Shown here piece after piece: positions 1-13,800 of a stretch of DNA of 64,000 bases. Source of the DNA: Synchiropus splendidus (taxonomy: Eukaryota; Chordata; Actinopteri; Syngnathiformes; Callionymidae). Position 1 is the stretch's first letter; every line of letters begins with the position of its first letter. The notes below the pieces were generated by a model. That model was not told the origin of the DNA. It worked only from the letters and a program-made list of their open reading frames with translations, and ran no database searches. The DNA is taken from positions 18,388,501 to 18,452,500 of the forward strand of contig NC_071335.1 of assembly GCF_027744825.2 (NCBI RefSeq), written 5' to 3'. A program made the position numbers and the translations under genes.

Positions 1-1954
1 TAGATGACAGTCAATATATTCATCATGCAGAATAGCAAAAAGGGAAAACCTCATTGTCAATGTTTTTCACATTTCTTTTCTGAGGCTCAGTTTAAAATAT
101 CCCTATGGATTCATTTTTGACATTCTATTTAAAAGACCTGTCGTAAAGATCATGGCGTCAGATGATAAAACTATGATCATCCATGGGGAATTTTCATTTC
201 ACCTCATCCGTTGCCATTTTTGACAGAAGAACCAAAAGAAGCTGAACATATTACTGGCAAAATCTTTCTCTTATGTGTAATTCATGAAGTAAGATACAAA
301 TACATGTGATTCTGACTGTGCTCTAAGCAGCGATGCTTCATGAAGCAGTGTCATCAAGTGGCTGGCATTCTCTGCACCAAAACCTTCAGATTAGAAAAAA
401 ACAATTCAAAGAAACATTAGATCATTTTTAATGCGACAGCGCCTCCCGCTTTTTCAGCCCGTCGCTATTGATACTCATAACATCAAATTTATTCTAAAAA
501 CCAGACCTTTTGGTCAAAATAATGATTTAAAATATGAGTGTACCATGAATAATAATAATTACAGAAAATTGCAACATACTGTACTGGCATCCTCTGTTGT
601 TACATAAATCTTTCTTACTGGAAATACAACATTTGCAGTTGGTTCTCAATGCTCTAACGCTAAGTGGTGCCCAGAACAGAGAGCACATCAATCCTGACCT
701 TGCGTCTCAACTCGCTGCCAGTCTGATGCAACGTTTCAAATAATTAATAAAGCACTCAAAAGTGGAGTTTACTCTAAACACGCCGTCTTTTTTCACCTTC
801 ACTGTACTTCTCCATTCATTTTCTTAAAGCAGAAATGACGCCTGGCTTTGCGCCATAAACCCTGGGCTTTAGGTGCCAAACTCGCCTCTAAGTAGTTCCT
901 GGAGCACTTTCATTTCCTTTTTCCTGCAACTTCATGTCTTCGTGGCGATCCATCTTGCTTCCTTTCCTTTGTAGCGCTGTGCGTCTCCACCGGCATCATA
1001 TGCATCTTTACAGTTAGGTCACATAACTATAGGCGTTTAAGGACTTCATTTATCCACCTCAACATCCTCTGAGCAAAACTGCCTCCCCAGCCTTCACCCT
1101 CTAAATAGCAGCCCCCATTAGATCATTCTAAATCTACCTCCTTCCCGACTATCTCCGCACCTTCTACATGCTTCATCACCGTGACTCGCATCACCTCCTT
1201 CCGTTCTTCCTCCATCTATCTGCTGAAGTCTTTTCTTCTGTTCATCACATCCTTCAGTTCTTCCTCCATCTATCTGCCGAAGTCTTTTCTTCTGTTCCCA
1301 TCTGTCTGCTTCAGTCTATATATCATGTCTTTTGGCTGTTGCAGGTTTTTGTCTATTTATTTATTTATTTTCAATTTGTCACCATTGATATTACTATTGT
1401 TTCTCCCTGGTAAAACTCAATAAAATATTCAACATTAATAGTGTTGTACTTCTGACTTGAGTGGTCTTCCCACGTGTTGTAGTCAAATAAATCCAGTTGC
1501 ATCTCTTGTCTTAAAATATAGTACAGTTGGTGCAGGTTTACACAGCGATGGCGCCAGTGTGAACGACTGGATGCGGGAAAATACACACTTTTGAAACCAT
1601 ATCTATGCAACTATTCCTGGCCGTTGAGTAGCAGTGTATTTCTAGGGAGGTCACTACAGAACAGCACATTATAAATATGCCTCCAAAGTCAATTGCGATG
1701 ACATGGTGTACGTAGGTAAGATATCGCCATCTAATTTTAAGGAACTCCGCTGACACTTTTGAGTCGGTGAGAATCATTATGCTGGAGATGCTTGCGTAAG
1801 CTAAGCTCTCCATTATTATTTGGATTTGGATGAATGCCAAGGTGACGTGCACAAACTCATCGGCGCCCTCACCGTTTCCAGATGAGCGCTCACAGGGCGT
1901 CAAGGCGGGAGTCGTGGGGATATGTTCCCACTCTGAACCCTGTTTCCCTGAAAG
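1..1954. other. Intergenic, no gene seen
   Basis: Nothing recognisable before 1200. A 41-bp direct repeat lies at 1203-1243 and 1257-1297. A 145-codon open frame on the minus strand (1538-1975) has no recognisable domain and runs into the repeat that begins near 1955, so it is not called a gene. Confidence 0.5.
1203..1297. repeat. 41-bp direct repeat, period 54 bp
   Basis: The pyrimidine-rich 41-bp unit at 1203-1243 (starts gttcttcctcc, ends cttctgttc) returns at 1257-1297 with one mismatch (ctgctgaag versus ctgccgaag). The 13-bp spacer is unrelated. This looks like a small tandem duplication. Confidence 0.85.
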
Positions 1955-2429
1955 CCGCACCGGTCTATAAGCCACGGGTGCAGTGGTGCTGTCTCCACCG
2001 TAGAAAGGCCAGTGGTGCTTGAAAATGCATTAGGATCACTTCTAAACTTGTTTTGAAAACAGGGTCCAGCATCGAGACTGACTTATGAAACAAAGTGAGC
2101 AATGTTCTGAACTTGAATCATGAACTCCTCACATCATTTATTTACATTAAAGCACTCAAAATGTGCGGTTTTTACCTGCGTGTCCGAAGTTCTGACACCA
2201 CAGCCGGTCTCAGCTGCTGCTTCTCGTCTCTGGTCCTCCAGAAGATCGGCTCTGGTGAAGGAGCTGTGGACATGTGGGCAAAAATGGCGTATTTTGAGCC
2301 TGTGATTTCATTTGTTTGATGTGACAAGCCTCAATATTTTGGCAGCATGACTCCCTTTAGCCTGTAAAAATCCATATATTAGTCGTGTTGTTTATAGTCC
2401 AGTGGTTTATAGTCCAGAAATTACAGTAA
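1955..2429 (+). mobile_element. Non-autonomous element, family A copy 1
   Basis: The copy starts near cgcaccggtctataagcca and ends at tagtccagaaattacagtaa. The interior shares long blocks with 10484-10876 and 32067-32517, for example the block around cttctaaacttgttttgaaa, the block gttctgacac, and gtaaaaatccatatatta. The terminus, a decayed form of gtccggaaattacggta, is one I associate with an abundant fish DNA-transposon repeat whose ends carry TACCGTAATTTCC. The matching left terminus is not visible, so copies are truncated or decayed. Superfamily not assigned. Confidence 0.7.
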
Positions 2430-5400
2430 CCACTTTAGACTTTTACTTACATATTCTGAAAAAAACTATTAATTTTAATTCAAAAATAAAGATTAAATAA
2501 ACAAGTAACAGAAAGGCCATGATCGCTTTGAATACAACAGATTGCTGCGCAGCTATTCACCTCGCTCTCGACATCCTGGTTCCCTTCAACTCCACAGCAG
2601 CTGTGTATATTCTTCCTCAGGCACGAAGGCCTGCTTCACCAGGATGACCCAATTTATCAGACATGATGTGTTGTTGATGGATCGAAAGCGCATCTTCACA
2701 CAAATCTTATAAAGGCCACTCATAATCGTATTTCTGTTTGTGCTCCCATTCATAATCTCTAAGTAAACTCAAGCTAAACCATTACACGCCTCATGAAGGG
2801 CTTTTCTTCCCATCCAGTAATAAAGTCCCACCATCTTTCCTAAAATATTGTTTTCCTAAGATGCATGATTCTGCTTTGTTTTTTTCCTCATTCAATTTCG
2901 ATTGACATGGACTAATGCATTTACATGCAAACAATTTTGTGCTCATCATATTATTTAAATCCAATATTGCACAGGCCGGTTTCACCACAGAGCTCAATCT
3001 TCATTATGGTGTGTGAAGAGCTGTTCAAACATCACACTTGCACCGCTCGGCCTGATTTATTAGAGTCTGGCCACCACAATGGTATCTGTCTCCCGCCTTG
3101 AGACTGAGCTTCTTCATAGCACCTAATTCAGACGGAGCTACGTTTGTATTTGTGTTGCAGATAGGAAATTCTTCAATGACCAATATGGGTGACTTTGAAC
3201 TCATACAGCTCATCTTCATGTTCAGTAAATTATGGTTAGGATTCGGGGAAGGGTTAGTTCATCGTATTTGCCTTTGTGTTGTTGTTCTGCTCTTCTGAAT
3301 GTATCTCCTCAAACCCTCTTTCATGTCATAGATCCAGCCTCCTACAGGTGTGGAACTGTGGTTCCTAAGGCGTCACATACTGATGGTTGTCAAGTGGAAT
3401 TTTCCAACCCAGACGCAAGGACTATGGTCCCGTAAGGAATGGTCATCCCAGCCTTCCTTTTTGGACGTCGAAAAATTGGGAAACACCATGGTAGCAGTTT
3501 CTTTTTAACTCTAAGAGTTTACAGGTAAAAGTACACCAGGCACCAGATTGACAAGGGTTTGTACGCACCTATGTGGCGAGGGCCTGGTGAAACAACTGCT
3601 GTTGCTTGCGAACTGGGAAAGCATTGAAAGGTTCCCTTGAATCCGTGTCCAATGTGATTCACCTGAACCTGTGCTGCCTCACCAACCCCTTGAGTCCAAC
3701 AGTTCATGGCTACAACACATCCATGTATCTCCTTCTTCACACAAAGACTAAGGCAGCTCCAAGAGGAGCACTGACCCCTCCATCCTCACAATAAGTTGAC
3801 TGCAACCAAGGTCGGCTGGTCCATCAACTATTGTGAGACTGTTTTTATCACCGTCACTATACGCTATTCCATAGTTCCTATTAATAACACATCAAAACTT
3901 CAAAGGGCGGACTTTAAAACGGGAGGATATGTTTCCTCTAAACCTGAACAAACTGTGTTATTCGATAGTGCCACCGAGAATTATGATGGACATAAGCTTC
4001 AGCGTTCCATCGGCTTTGAGCAAGTGTATCTCAAGAACAATGTAGGCAACAGGTTGCTCAGTTGATTGTTGTAGTTTTATTGTGTCTTGACTGATGTTGT
4101 GAGTGTCTACAGTGGGAATGGATTCACTGAATTCCCATCAATCCTTATGGGGGAGTTGTATTGGAACTGCGCTGAGTGGAATTTAAGGGTTTGTGATGTC
4201 GACTGCGGGGGCAATACTTTAAAGGCAGACACATCCACCTGAAATTTAATTTGAATTTCAAGAGCCGTCCTGTTCTGCAGCTGGGTCAATTGCTTGAATA
4301 ATTCTTATCAGATCAGTCATATAACCTTACACCATACACCCTGTTCTCAACTTCACTTGTTCCCTACATTTATCGCACCGCACACTTAAAGTCTTTGTAG
4401 TGACAAGGCTCCTCAGATTTGGCTTCTGGAGGAGAGAAACAAACAGAAACAAACAGTTCAGTTCACCTCGCTCTTCAGGTTTCTGTTGTTTGTTTAGGAC
4501 ACCACAGCTTGACTTCGTGTAGACGAGGTGAATAAACGATTTGAAGCTGAAGATGCGAGTCGAAGCGTTGATTCTATTAACTTCCTTGTGAGGCAGCAGA
4601 AGCAAGGGATGCTGCTGGGATTTTTAAGAGTCAGTGCGCCGTGTTTGATTTAAGGATGAGAAAGCAGAGGCAGCGACGGCTGCGGAATTTCCGAAAGCTC
4701 TGTGATCCACCATGTTGTTACACTACATTTTATTTACACTTAAACAAGGCTAACTTTGATTTGTTTCATTTTTACGTGGGCTTGGGACAAAGCTTCAAAG
4801 TGTCTCTCCGTCTCACTATAAATATTCTTGTCTGCGAGCCGCTCAGGAGCACAAACTCTGCAGTTACTCTCGTGGCTGTGCAGTGTCTTCTTTTGCAGGA
4901 ATAGACTCTTGTTGCAGACATTTTTGCTCTTTTAGATATTCCTTTCAAACTCAGCCCACGCAACGTCTCAAAACACTGAGCATGTTACGACTCACTCAAG
5001 AGTTTCCATAAATAAATAAATCATTATTATCAACAATAATAACAGACATATCGATGTGATTCAACCAAATTATCTTCACAAGGACTTTGTAACATCTGTT
5101 TTTGTGAGGGACAACAAAAACAACAAATGAGTTTGGTATTCGCTCACGACAGACAGGAGGTCGACAGACATACCGTAATGAATTAATGATTCAAACCTGA
5201 ATACGCGCTGAGCTTGGTAATATTGCCACTGATGGACTGCACTCATGTCTGTGGGGCCGTCGCAAGGTTGAAGAAGAGCGGAGTTGGCTGTTCATTAGAT
5301 GAACATGTGAGGTCCATGAACGAATGAATGGCTTTCTTAATCAAGGAAGTTCCACAACCATGAGGAAAACCTTGCATTTTTATTTTTTTCATATTCCAGC

Positions 5401-5517
5401 GTACTTCACTGTGGAAGCTGGGATAGGCTGCACCTTCTTACAGGGTACAAACGGAAGATAAATTATTTATTGAATAAAATAATGAATCTCTTCGTTTCAT
5501 TTTTACAGAGCCCTGGA
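2430..5517. other. Intergenic, no gene seen
   Basis: Several 60-90 codon open frames occur here by chance and none has a recognisable domain. A short remnant at 5405-5440 (gaagctgggataggctgca) resembles a piece of a widespread fish LINE 3' repeat. Nothing else could be named. Confidence 0.5.
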
Positions 5518-6152
5518 TGTGACATGCATGTGTTTTTTTTTCTTCTTCTTTTGGTTGTGACATGCATGACTTTATTTTCAAGATCATTTTTATCTCAAGA
5601 AACGATTGCTTCCTGTAACCACTGTCTCCCATGGCTTTGTAACTGTTTGTCAACGTTGTCATTCACTGACTGCAAGTCAGAATATTGCCGACAACAAAGT
5701 CGCTTTTAACACTCTGATCAAGTGCCGACTACTCAAAATAATACCACATGTGACATGCATGACTTTTTTTTTTTTTCTCCCGAGATAATAGTTGTCTCAA
5801 GATAAATCGTACCTCGAGATAATTTTTATCTCGAGATACAGATTATCTCAAGATAATTTTTATTTTGGGATAAAAAATAAAGTCATGCATATCACTTCCA
5901 GGGACACCTAATACGTAAGTGCGCTGACTTGCAGACAGTGACTGACACTGTTCTCGAACAGTCACATAGCCATGGCAGATGTAGTGATTCCAGGAGGACA
6001 TATACAAAATGCTTTGGCAGAGAGGCAGCTACGCATGCGCTGACTTTTAGGATTGTATCTTGAGATAAAAGTTATCTGGAGATAATTGTTATCTCGGGCA
6101 AAAAAAAAGTCATGCATGCCACATGCCAAAAAATAAAAACATGCATTTCACA
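5518..6152. mobile_element. Foldback (inverted-repeat) element, about 640 bp
   Basis: The two halves are imperfect inverted copies of each other, centred near 5835. The outer ends read tgtgacatgcatgtg (from 5518) and, reversed, tgtgaaatgcatgtt (to 6152). Inner matched pairs include the block with cccatggctttgtaactgtt against its inverted form with acagtcacatagccatgg, and ctgactgcaagtcag against ctgacttgcagacagtg. The centre carries several copies of atctcgagataa, itself palindromic, followed by poly-T or poly-A next to catgcatgac. No transposase frame is present, so this is a MITE-like or foldback element. Confidence 0.75.
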
Positions 6153-7329
6153 TTGAGGGGATCGTTTGATCAGGTTATATCAAGTTCAAGTTTTTAAAAA
6201 ATGGCTGCCTTGCTGAAAAGCACTGACGAAGCAGAATAGGCGACAAGGACGACATGGCTAGCCATGGCTCTGTGACCAGCTTCTCCCACACGTCCAGCGC
6301 CACTCGCTTGTCGAGAGACTGCACAATGACACCGACTCGCCCGTCTGTTCCTCTCCAGCTCGGCCACTTGACCGGCATTCCGTTAGCATATAATGCTAAC
6401 TGTGATCCGGAGTTTGGACAACTTCTTAACAGTCTTGAAAGGCAAGGGTATCAATGTCCATGTTGAGTCCAGCATATCCACACAAAACAAGACATGAACA
6501 CAACACTAGACAAAACAAAACACAAAAAAAAGTTTAGAAAAACAGGCCAGGAGCTGCCAAACTGGCCGTCACTCTTACAGAGGCCTTTGTTCTTTACACT
6601 CAATACAGTTCATCTTTTGCAACTCAACTTTAACGTCTAGGATGTACTACTGTATATACACAAAAAAATGTAATAAAACATTGAGAAGCTTGCTCACGAC
6701 GTCTTGGTTTTAGACTGATGACACTATACAAAGTCATTGTGCATAGCTTTTTACAAAAACATTTTTATTCAACACAAATACTGCCAGTAAAGCAAAGTGT
6801 GAGCGAGCATGGCATTTGCCTGCTGAGATACAGCATGTTAACTGCGCTAATGATTCAAAGGTGTTTGATTAACTGAAAGGTAAAATATATATAATAACAT
6901 ATAATGAAGCGCTAGGGAAACACCCCCATGGACGTACTTGTGTGGTGAGGGAAACACCCCGGCAGCAGCTGCATTCTTCTTTTAAAATAGGGGTCCAAAG
7001 CTTATTGCTTTGTGTCTCTGTTCGTGTTTTAGTTTTGGAAAAAATAGTAGGACAACAGCACCCAAGATCTGTCAGGCTGAGAGCTTGATACAGTAGAGAC
7101 ATCCAATTGTCTGACCAGTGTTTGTAGCGTCTCACACTCACCTGCTGTGGCCAAGTATCATTGCACCTGGGGAACGTTGAAACATTTTTTCAGCAGTGGT
7201 AGAAAACAAGGTTTATATTAGAATGGACAAAGTATTTTAAAATTCAAGCGCATGATGATTTGCCATTTTAAAGACAATTTATTTCGTTTTATGAGAGAAC
7301 ATTTTTACAGTGGATGAGTTTTTTTTTAT
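6153..7329. other. Intergenic, no gene seen
   Basis: No recognisable coding sequence or repeat. Chance open frames only. Confidence 0.45.
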
Positions 7330-7470
7330 TTCAGAATCAGAATCAAATTTATAGCCATGGAAATTGCTTTGGAATAAAGTGCTGTCAACAAAAAATAAAA
7401 TAAAGTAACCCACAACAACAAAGGTGGATATTCACATATTGGTCAGCACAGTCCAGCATCCAACTGGTGC
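7330..7470 (-). mobile_element. Non-LTR retrotransposon 3' fragment with (GATTCT)n-type tail
   Basis: The plus strand begins tcagaatcagaatcaaattta and then atagccatggaaattgcttt. Repeats of tcagaatcag followed by a ctttattggcca-like stretch are familiar 3' ends of fish LINEs, so the tail at the low coordinate puts the element on the minus strand. Only a short decayed piece is present. Confidence 0.5.
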
Positions 7471-9157
<1,687 letters not shown>

Positions 9158-10370
9158 TGAACTTCTTCTTTTGGTCTCTTGGCATTTCCCATTGGGGGTT
9201 GCCAGAGCAAGTCAGCCTCCTTCACCTTAGCCTGTCTTGTTCATCCTTCCAAGTCAAGTCCTGTGTCACATCCATGAGCCTTGTGTCTCCACTTTGCTTG
9301 GCTGATAATTCCATTTCTATTATCCTTCATCCTTCATCCTGGTATCTCCTCCTCACACGTGCAAGCCATCTGAGTCTGGCCTGCTTGTCTTCATGAACTG
9401 TTCCACTTGTACTAGAGTATCTTCAACTCTGCCACTTCTAACTACGTCCAAATGGCACAGCCGATGTCTCTACATTGTATATCAGGTCTGTCTACTGTCC
9501 TAAAAAGCTCCGCTGCCACAGATCACCCACGGCTGTTGTCTCCACCATTTCAACCAGCCTGCATTCTCCTCTTCTCCTAATCTAATCCCACTCCTTTGGC
9601 CTTGACTCAAGATTGATCCCAAGTAGCTGAACTCCTCTGTTTTCAGGATCTTATCTTCTCATATCCTGCAGTCTGTGATTCCCGCATCTGTATCCCGACC
9701 TCCTCTCCTGCTCACACCTCTACCGCTCCGTTTTACAGCACACAGTGCCATCTGTTGTCCTCAGAAAATGTGGACACCGTTTCATGAAACCTCATCAACC
9801 CATCACGACTGCCCTCGTATGATGCCCCTGACTTCCTCACTCAAAACCTCACTTCCTCCTTCCATCCTTTCTCTTGATACTGTGCAACTCTGTCTGACCT
9901 TCTCTGTACTTTTGTGTCAACATCCTCAGTGCAAACAACAGATCTGTGGTTGTCTTTGTCGGCATGAAACCACACTGCTGCTCACTGATGCTGACTTCAC
10001 TACTAAGCCTGGAATCAATGGCTTTTCTTTCCCACACATAACACATTCCACCCCTGTCCTTGATCAACCTAACCTGTAGCACACCTTTTGCAGTTCTCTT
10101 TCTATCTGCCTGGTCACACCAACCGTCCTACCTGGCTCTCCAGTCTTTCAAATAATGCACGAGATGCCACTGGCTTAGCCGAAGAAACCTCTTCTTTTTT
10201 TGCCCAACACCTGCACTTTAAGTAATGCTCTCGTCTTTGCTCCTTCCCCAATTTCTTCTATCCCTCTATTTCTTGATACACTCCTGAACCCCATCCCTCC
10301 ACCGCAGAGTGTCCTTGTTCTCAGTTGCTTTCTCTGACAATACACCACTGGCTGTCATTGCAGTTTAACC
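9158..10370 (-). mobile_element. Decayed RTE-like LINE, reverse transcriptase to 3' end
   Basis: Read on the minus strand, 9918-9992 translates to SISEQQCGFMP...TTDLLFALRML, the reverse-transcriptase block that in fish RTE-type elements reads QxGFxxGxxTTDAIFALR. Further along, 9599-9636 gives EEFSYLGSI, next comes RRMQAGW and VICG, and then PDLIYNVET, the ordered landmarks of the region after the RT domain. The copy ends near 9158 in an aag-rich tail (plus strand cttcttcttttgg). Frames shift several times, stops are present and the stretch around 9790-9850 seems to have lost sequence, including the region where the FADD active site should be. It cannot be active. Homology upstream of 10200 is weak, so the 5' limit is approximate. 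Confidence 0.75.
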
Positions 10371-10483
10371 CATCATGTATCCAATGTTGACTTCTTGAAC
10401 CCTTGAAAGTCAATCTTATAACTCATTGCATTTCCTGAAATGAGCTTGACATTTTTGTTGAAATACAACCATCTTTTTATTTT

Positions 10484-10876
10484 TAAAAATGCATCACTTC
10501 TAAACTAGTTTTGAAAACAGGGTCCAGCATTGAGACTGACTCATGAAACAAACTTGCCAATGTTCTGAACTTGAATCATGAACTCCTCAGAGCTTTTATT
10601 TACCATAAATCCCTCAAAACACTCACATACTGTTTTCACCCATGTGTCCAAAGTTCTGACACTACAGCTGGTCTCAGCTGCTGCCTCTTATCTCCAGTCC
10701 TCCAGGAGATCAGCTTTGTTGGTGGAGCTGCGGACACGCGGTGACGCGGGTCAATATTTTGTCTGCATGACGCTCTTTGGCCTGTAAAAATCCATATATT
10801 ACCCGCAGTGTTGTATAAACTGCAGGGTTCAGACCGTGAGAGAAAAGTATCGGTTCATAGTCCGGAAATTATGGTA
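10484..10876 (+). mobile_element. Non-autonomous element, family A copy 2
   Basis: Starts at aaaaatgcatcacttctaaac and ends at agtccggaaattatggtaa. It has the same internal order as copies at 1955 and 32067 but lacks the first ~60 bp (the ataagccac block) and part of the middle near 10740. Confidence 0.7.
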
Positions 10877-13800
10877 AACAATATTTTACAATGCATAATG
10901 ACATGAAAGTTCAAAAAAGGGAAAAGGCTTTCTGTGTCTGTGTGTTGATGTTCGAATTATTGTTTCTTCAGACGGAGTTGAGTGAATAATAAAAAGCACG
11001 TAGACAAAGTATCGTATGCACAGTGTGAGTAGACACAGGCGAACCGGTTCCTCATACATTTCCAGAGAAGGCAATAGAGATATTTCCAATTCAGTCCAGT
11101 TTTACCATCATACATGTGGCCCTACCAACATCCCGCTGTTTTTAATTTGTTGGGCCTCGATGTGGAGGTTTGTCTCCTACTGAGCGGGATCCTACTGAGC
11201 TCAGACAAGAATATGCCTGCCTTTCAGTGAGACAAATGGAAACAGGCTCGCATGTGTCCTCGCTATATTGATCTTTCCAGCCCTCTGCTGCAAAACACTG
11301 GTTCCTGGAATATGTCCATTTCCAATAGTAAATACATACATTGTTTACTGGTATAAAGAATACAAAAGATCCTAGATCTTTTTTAGCTTTTTTCTTTCTT
11401 TCTTTCTTTTTTAAGTTTTCAATTATGAGTTTGAAATGAAGGACGTTGACAGGAAATAGCAAAAAGGAATAATGCATAGGGGCTACAAGAGCAATTGAAA
11501 TGAAAGGCAGGTGGACAAGTGGTATTGGCACCGCAGTCCCATTTGATGTGAAACTGTATAGTGTATGTTTATAGATGCATGTGTTCCTTTTCACCATCTT
11601 CACTTCAGATAAACCAGTGATTGTAAGGCATTGGGCCGAGGCCCAGCTATGGAGCCCGGCCTGAAGGGCCACTAAAGAAGAAAGAAAAAGGACGTGAAGA
11701 AGGGAGTGCAGGTGCGGTGGAAGGGTTGGAAATGACAAGAAGATGCAGATGAAGATTCAAGTTTATTAGAAGGACCTGGAGAAGTTTGAATTGGAGAATG
11801 CTGGAGAGGGAGAAACCAGGAAAAGACGACCGTAGAGGTTCATGTGGAGGTTGACTTGCAACCCCTGAAGGGAAATAACCTTAACAGAAAGATACGGTTT
11901 TACATTTGATCTCATTAGTGTCAATTTGTATTGTTTTAAAAGTGTCTCTTACTTTCATCTGATGTGACTGCTGCATCTCCACTTTTCACGAGAGATTCAC
12001 CCATTAACTCCAGAACGTCAAACTGCCTGTTTTCAGCACACTGAACTGCAGGTCACCCCTGTCGACTTGACAAGTTATTCCAGCAATCATTGTCTTCTTT
12101 GACATTAAGAAAGGTACGTCTCACAACGTTTCTTTTTCACAGCTGAATCCAACAGCTTTTCTTTGACTCAGCTTAAACAACTGCACTGAAGTTGGAGAAA
12201 TTCCCATTTTTCTGCCCCACTTTTGTCTTCAAATCAATGGCTCTCAAAACAAATAATCTTAATCCATTTTATGAAGTTTTTTTTTTCTTGTTTCCTGTCG
12301 AGAAAAAAAAACTAAAAAACTTCAGTCTTTTGTGATTAGACTGATATGTAAATCAAACACCTGCAAATGAATGCCACTGATCTATTTTTATCTCTCTAAA
12401 AAGGATAAATAGATCACAATTAAAAACACGGGGGCAAGCGCTAGCTCAAATTCTGGCACCACAAACATATTTTTAAAATCTGGGGTGGAGAGTTGACTCC
12501 TCATTAAGACACTCCAAATAAAATAAAAATAAAAAAAAGCAGAATCAACATCACAAAGGGATAAATATAAAAGTTGCTGCTTGAGTTCAACATGAGAGCT
12601 GAGTCAAACTGTTGAAAAAAAAAAAAAATAATAATCTAAAAACAACTACCCAGTGTCAAGTGAAATCACATGCTGCCGCCCTTCGGATGCACATTAACAT
12701 TTATTTCATTTTCATGCTCGTCCTTTGTTTTTCCCTAAGAGAGCATCTTTGATTTTCTTTAACCTTGCACATCCCGCTTTAGTCTTCTCTGCTTTCTTAA
12801 GAAGCCAGACTTTAACCGGTCGACACCAAATGCATGTTTTAGCATATCCCTGGTTTTTGGCTCAAAATAAAGTCTCTAAAAAAACGAGCCTGGGAATTTA
12901 GAAGAATACGTTTATTTCAATCCCACATACATATAGTAGCAAGTCGACCGTGTCAAGTTTAGTTCCTTTATGGAGAATATAGGGCAACTACAAACAAAAC
13001 AAAGCTCTTGAAACTTTTTTTTTTTCTGACGTATTGTACTGTTGTGATCCATTTGAATAGAAAATTTAAGGTCAGCTCACGATTGCTGCATATTCAGAAG
13101 AGACAGAAATAACCCGAAAAGCATTACTAATACCCCTCTTTTTTTCTCCCTCCCCTCACATATTCATGCACAGCTGTTGTTGTCTTTGTTAAATTTGCCA
13201 TTTTTTTTGGCGACACAATTACCTGAAACTGGTAAAATGTGGTGTTTTGTTATTGCTTTGTCCAGGTTGGAGTAGTTTGATGTGAGTCAGAGTGTGAAAG
13301 GCGTCACCCGCCTCTCGTCCTAGGTAGCTGGGACGCGAGTATTGCCTGTGTATTAAGAGGAAGCCTAAGTCTCAGCCCATGGGACCAAAGATCGGAAACA
13401 AAAACTTTTCCCTGTTCCACTTTGCCTCATGCCCTGGATGCCACATATGCTGTACCTGAATTTACCATAAATGACTAATAGTTTTGACTTTGTTTGTCAC
13501 GTAATATAGGATTTATTTGCTTGTGAAAATATGTCATTATTTGGACTGCAACTCAAAGGTCAGATGTACAACGTCACAGCAGAATCCGACTCTTTCGGTG
13601 CTAAGGCGGATGCTAAAGGTCCTAAACTCGCAAAGGTATAAGACAGCTAACATTAGCTGACATTGTTAAATTCTTACCGTGACCTTGTAGGGCTTGTCCC
13701 GTCTGAGAGTTGTTCGCTACTACGTATCACACAAATCCTAAACTTTTGATGCAGGTTGTGGCATTGGAATGTATCTTTCAAATGCACAGACATCACACGT

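Noticed and set aside
1538..1975. 145-codon open frame on the minus strand
   Set aside because: No domain recognised, and its start lies in the family A repeat.
9675..10079. 134-codon plus-strand frame
   Set aside because: Antisense shadow of the decayed LINE, which reads sensibly only on the minus strand.
11142..11738. 198-codon open frame on the minus strand, longest apparent chance frame
   Set aside because: No recognisable domain, lysine-rich low-complexity middle from an A/T run, no splice or promoter context. The hydrophobic start could mimic a signal peptide by chance.
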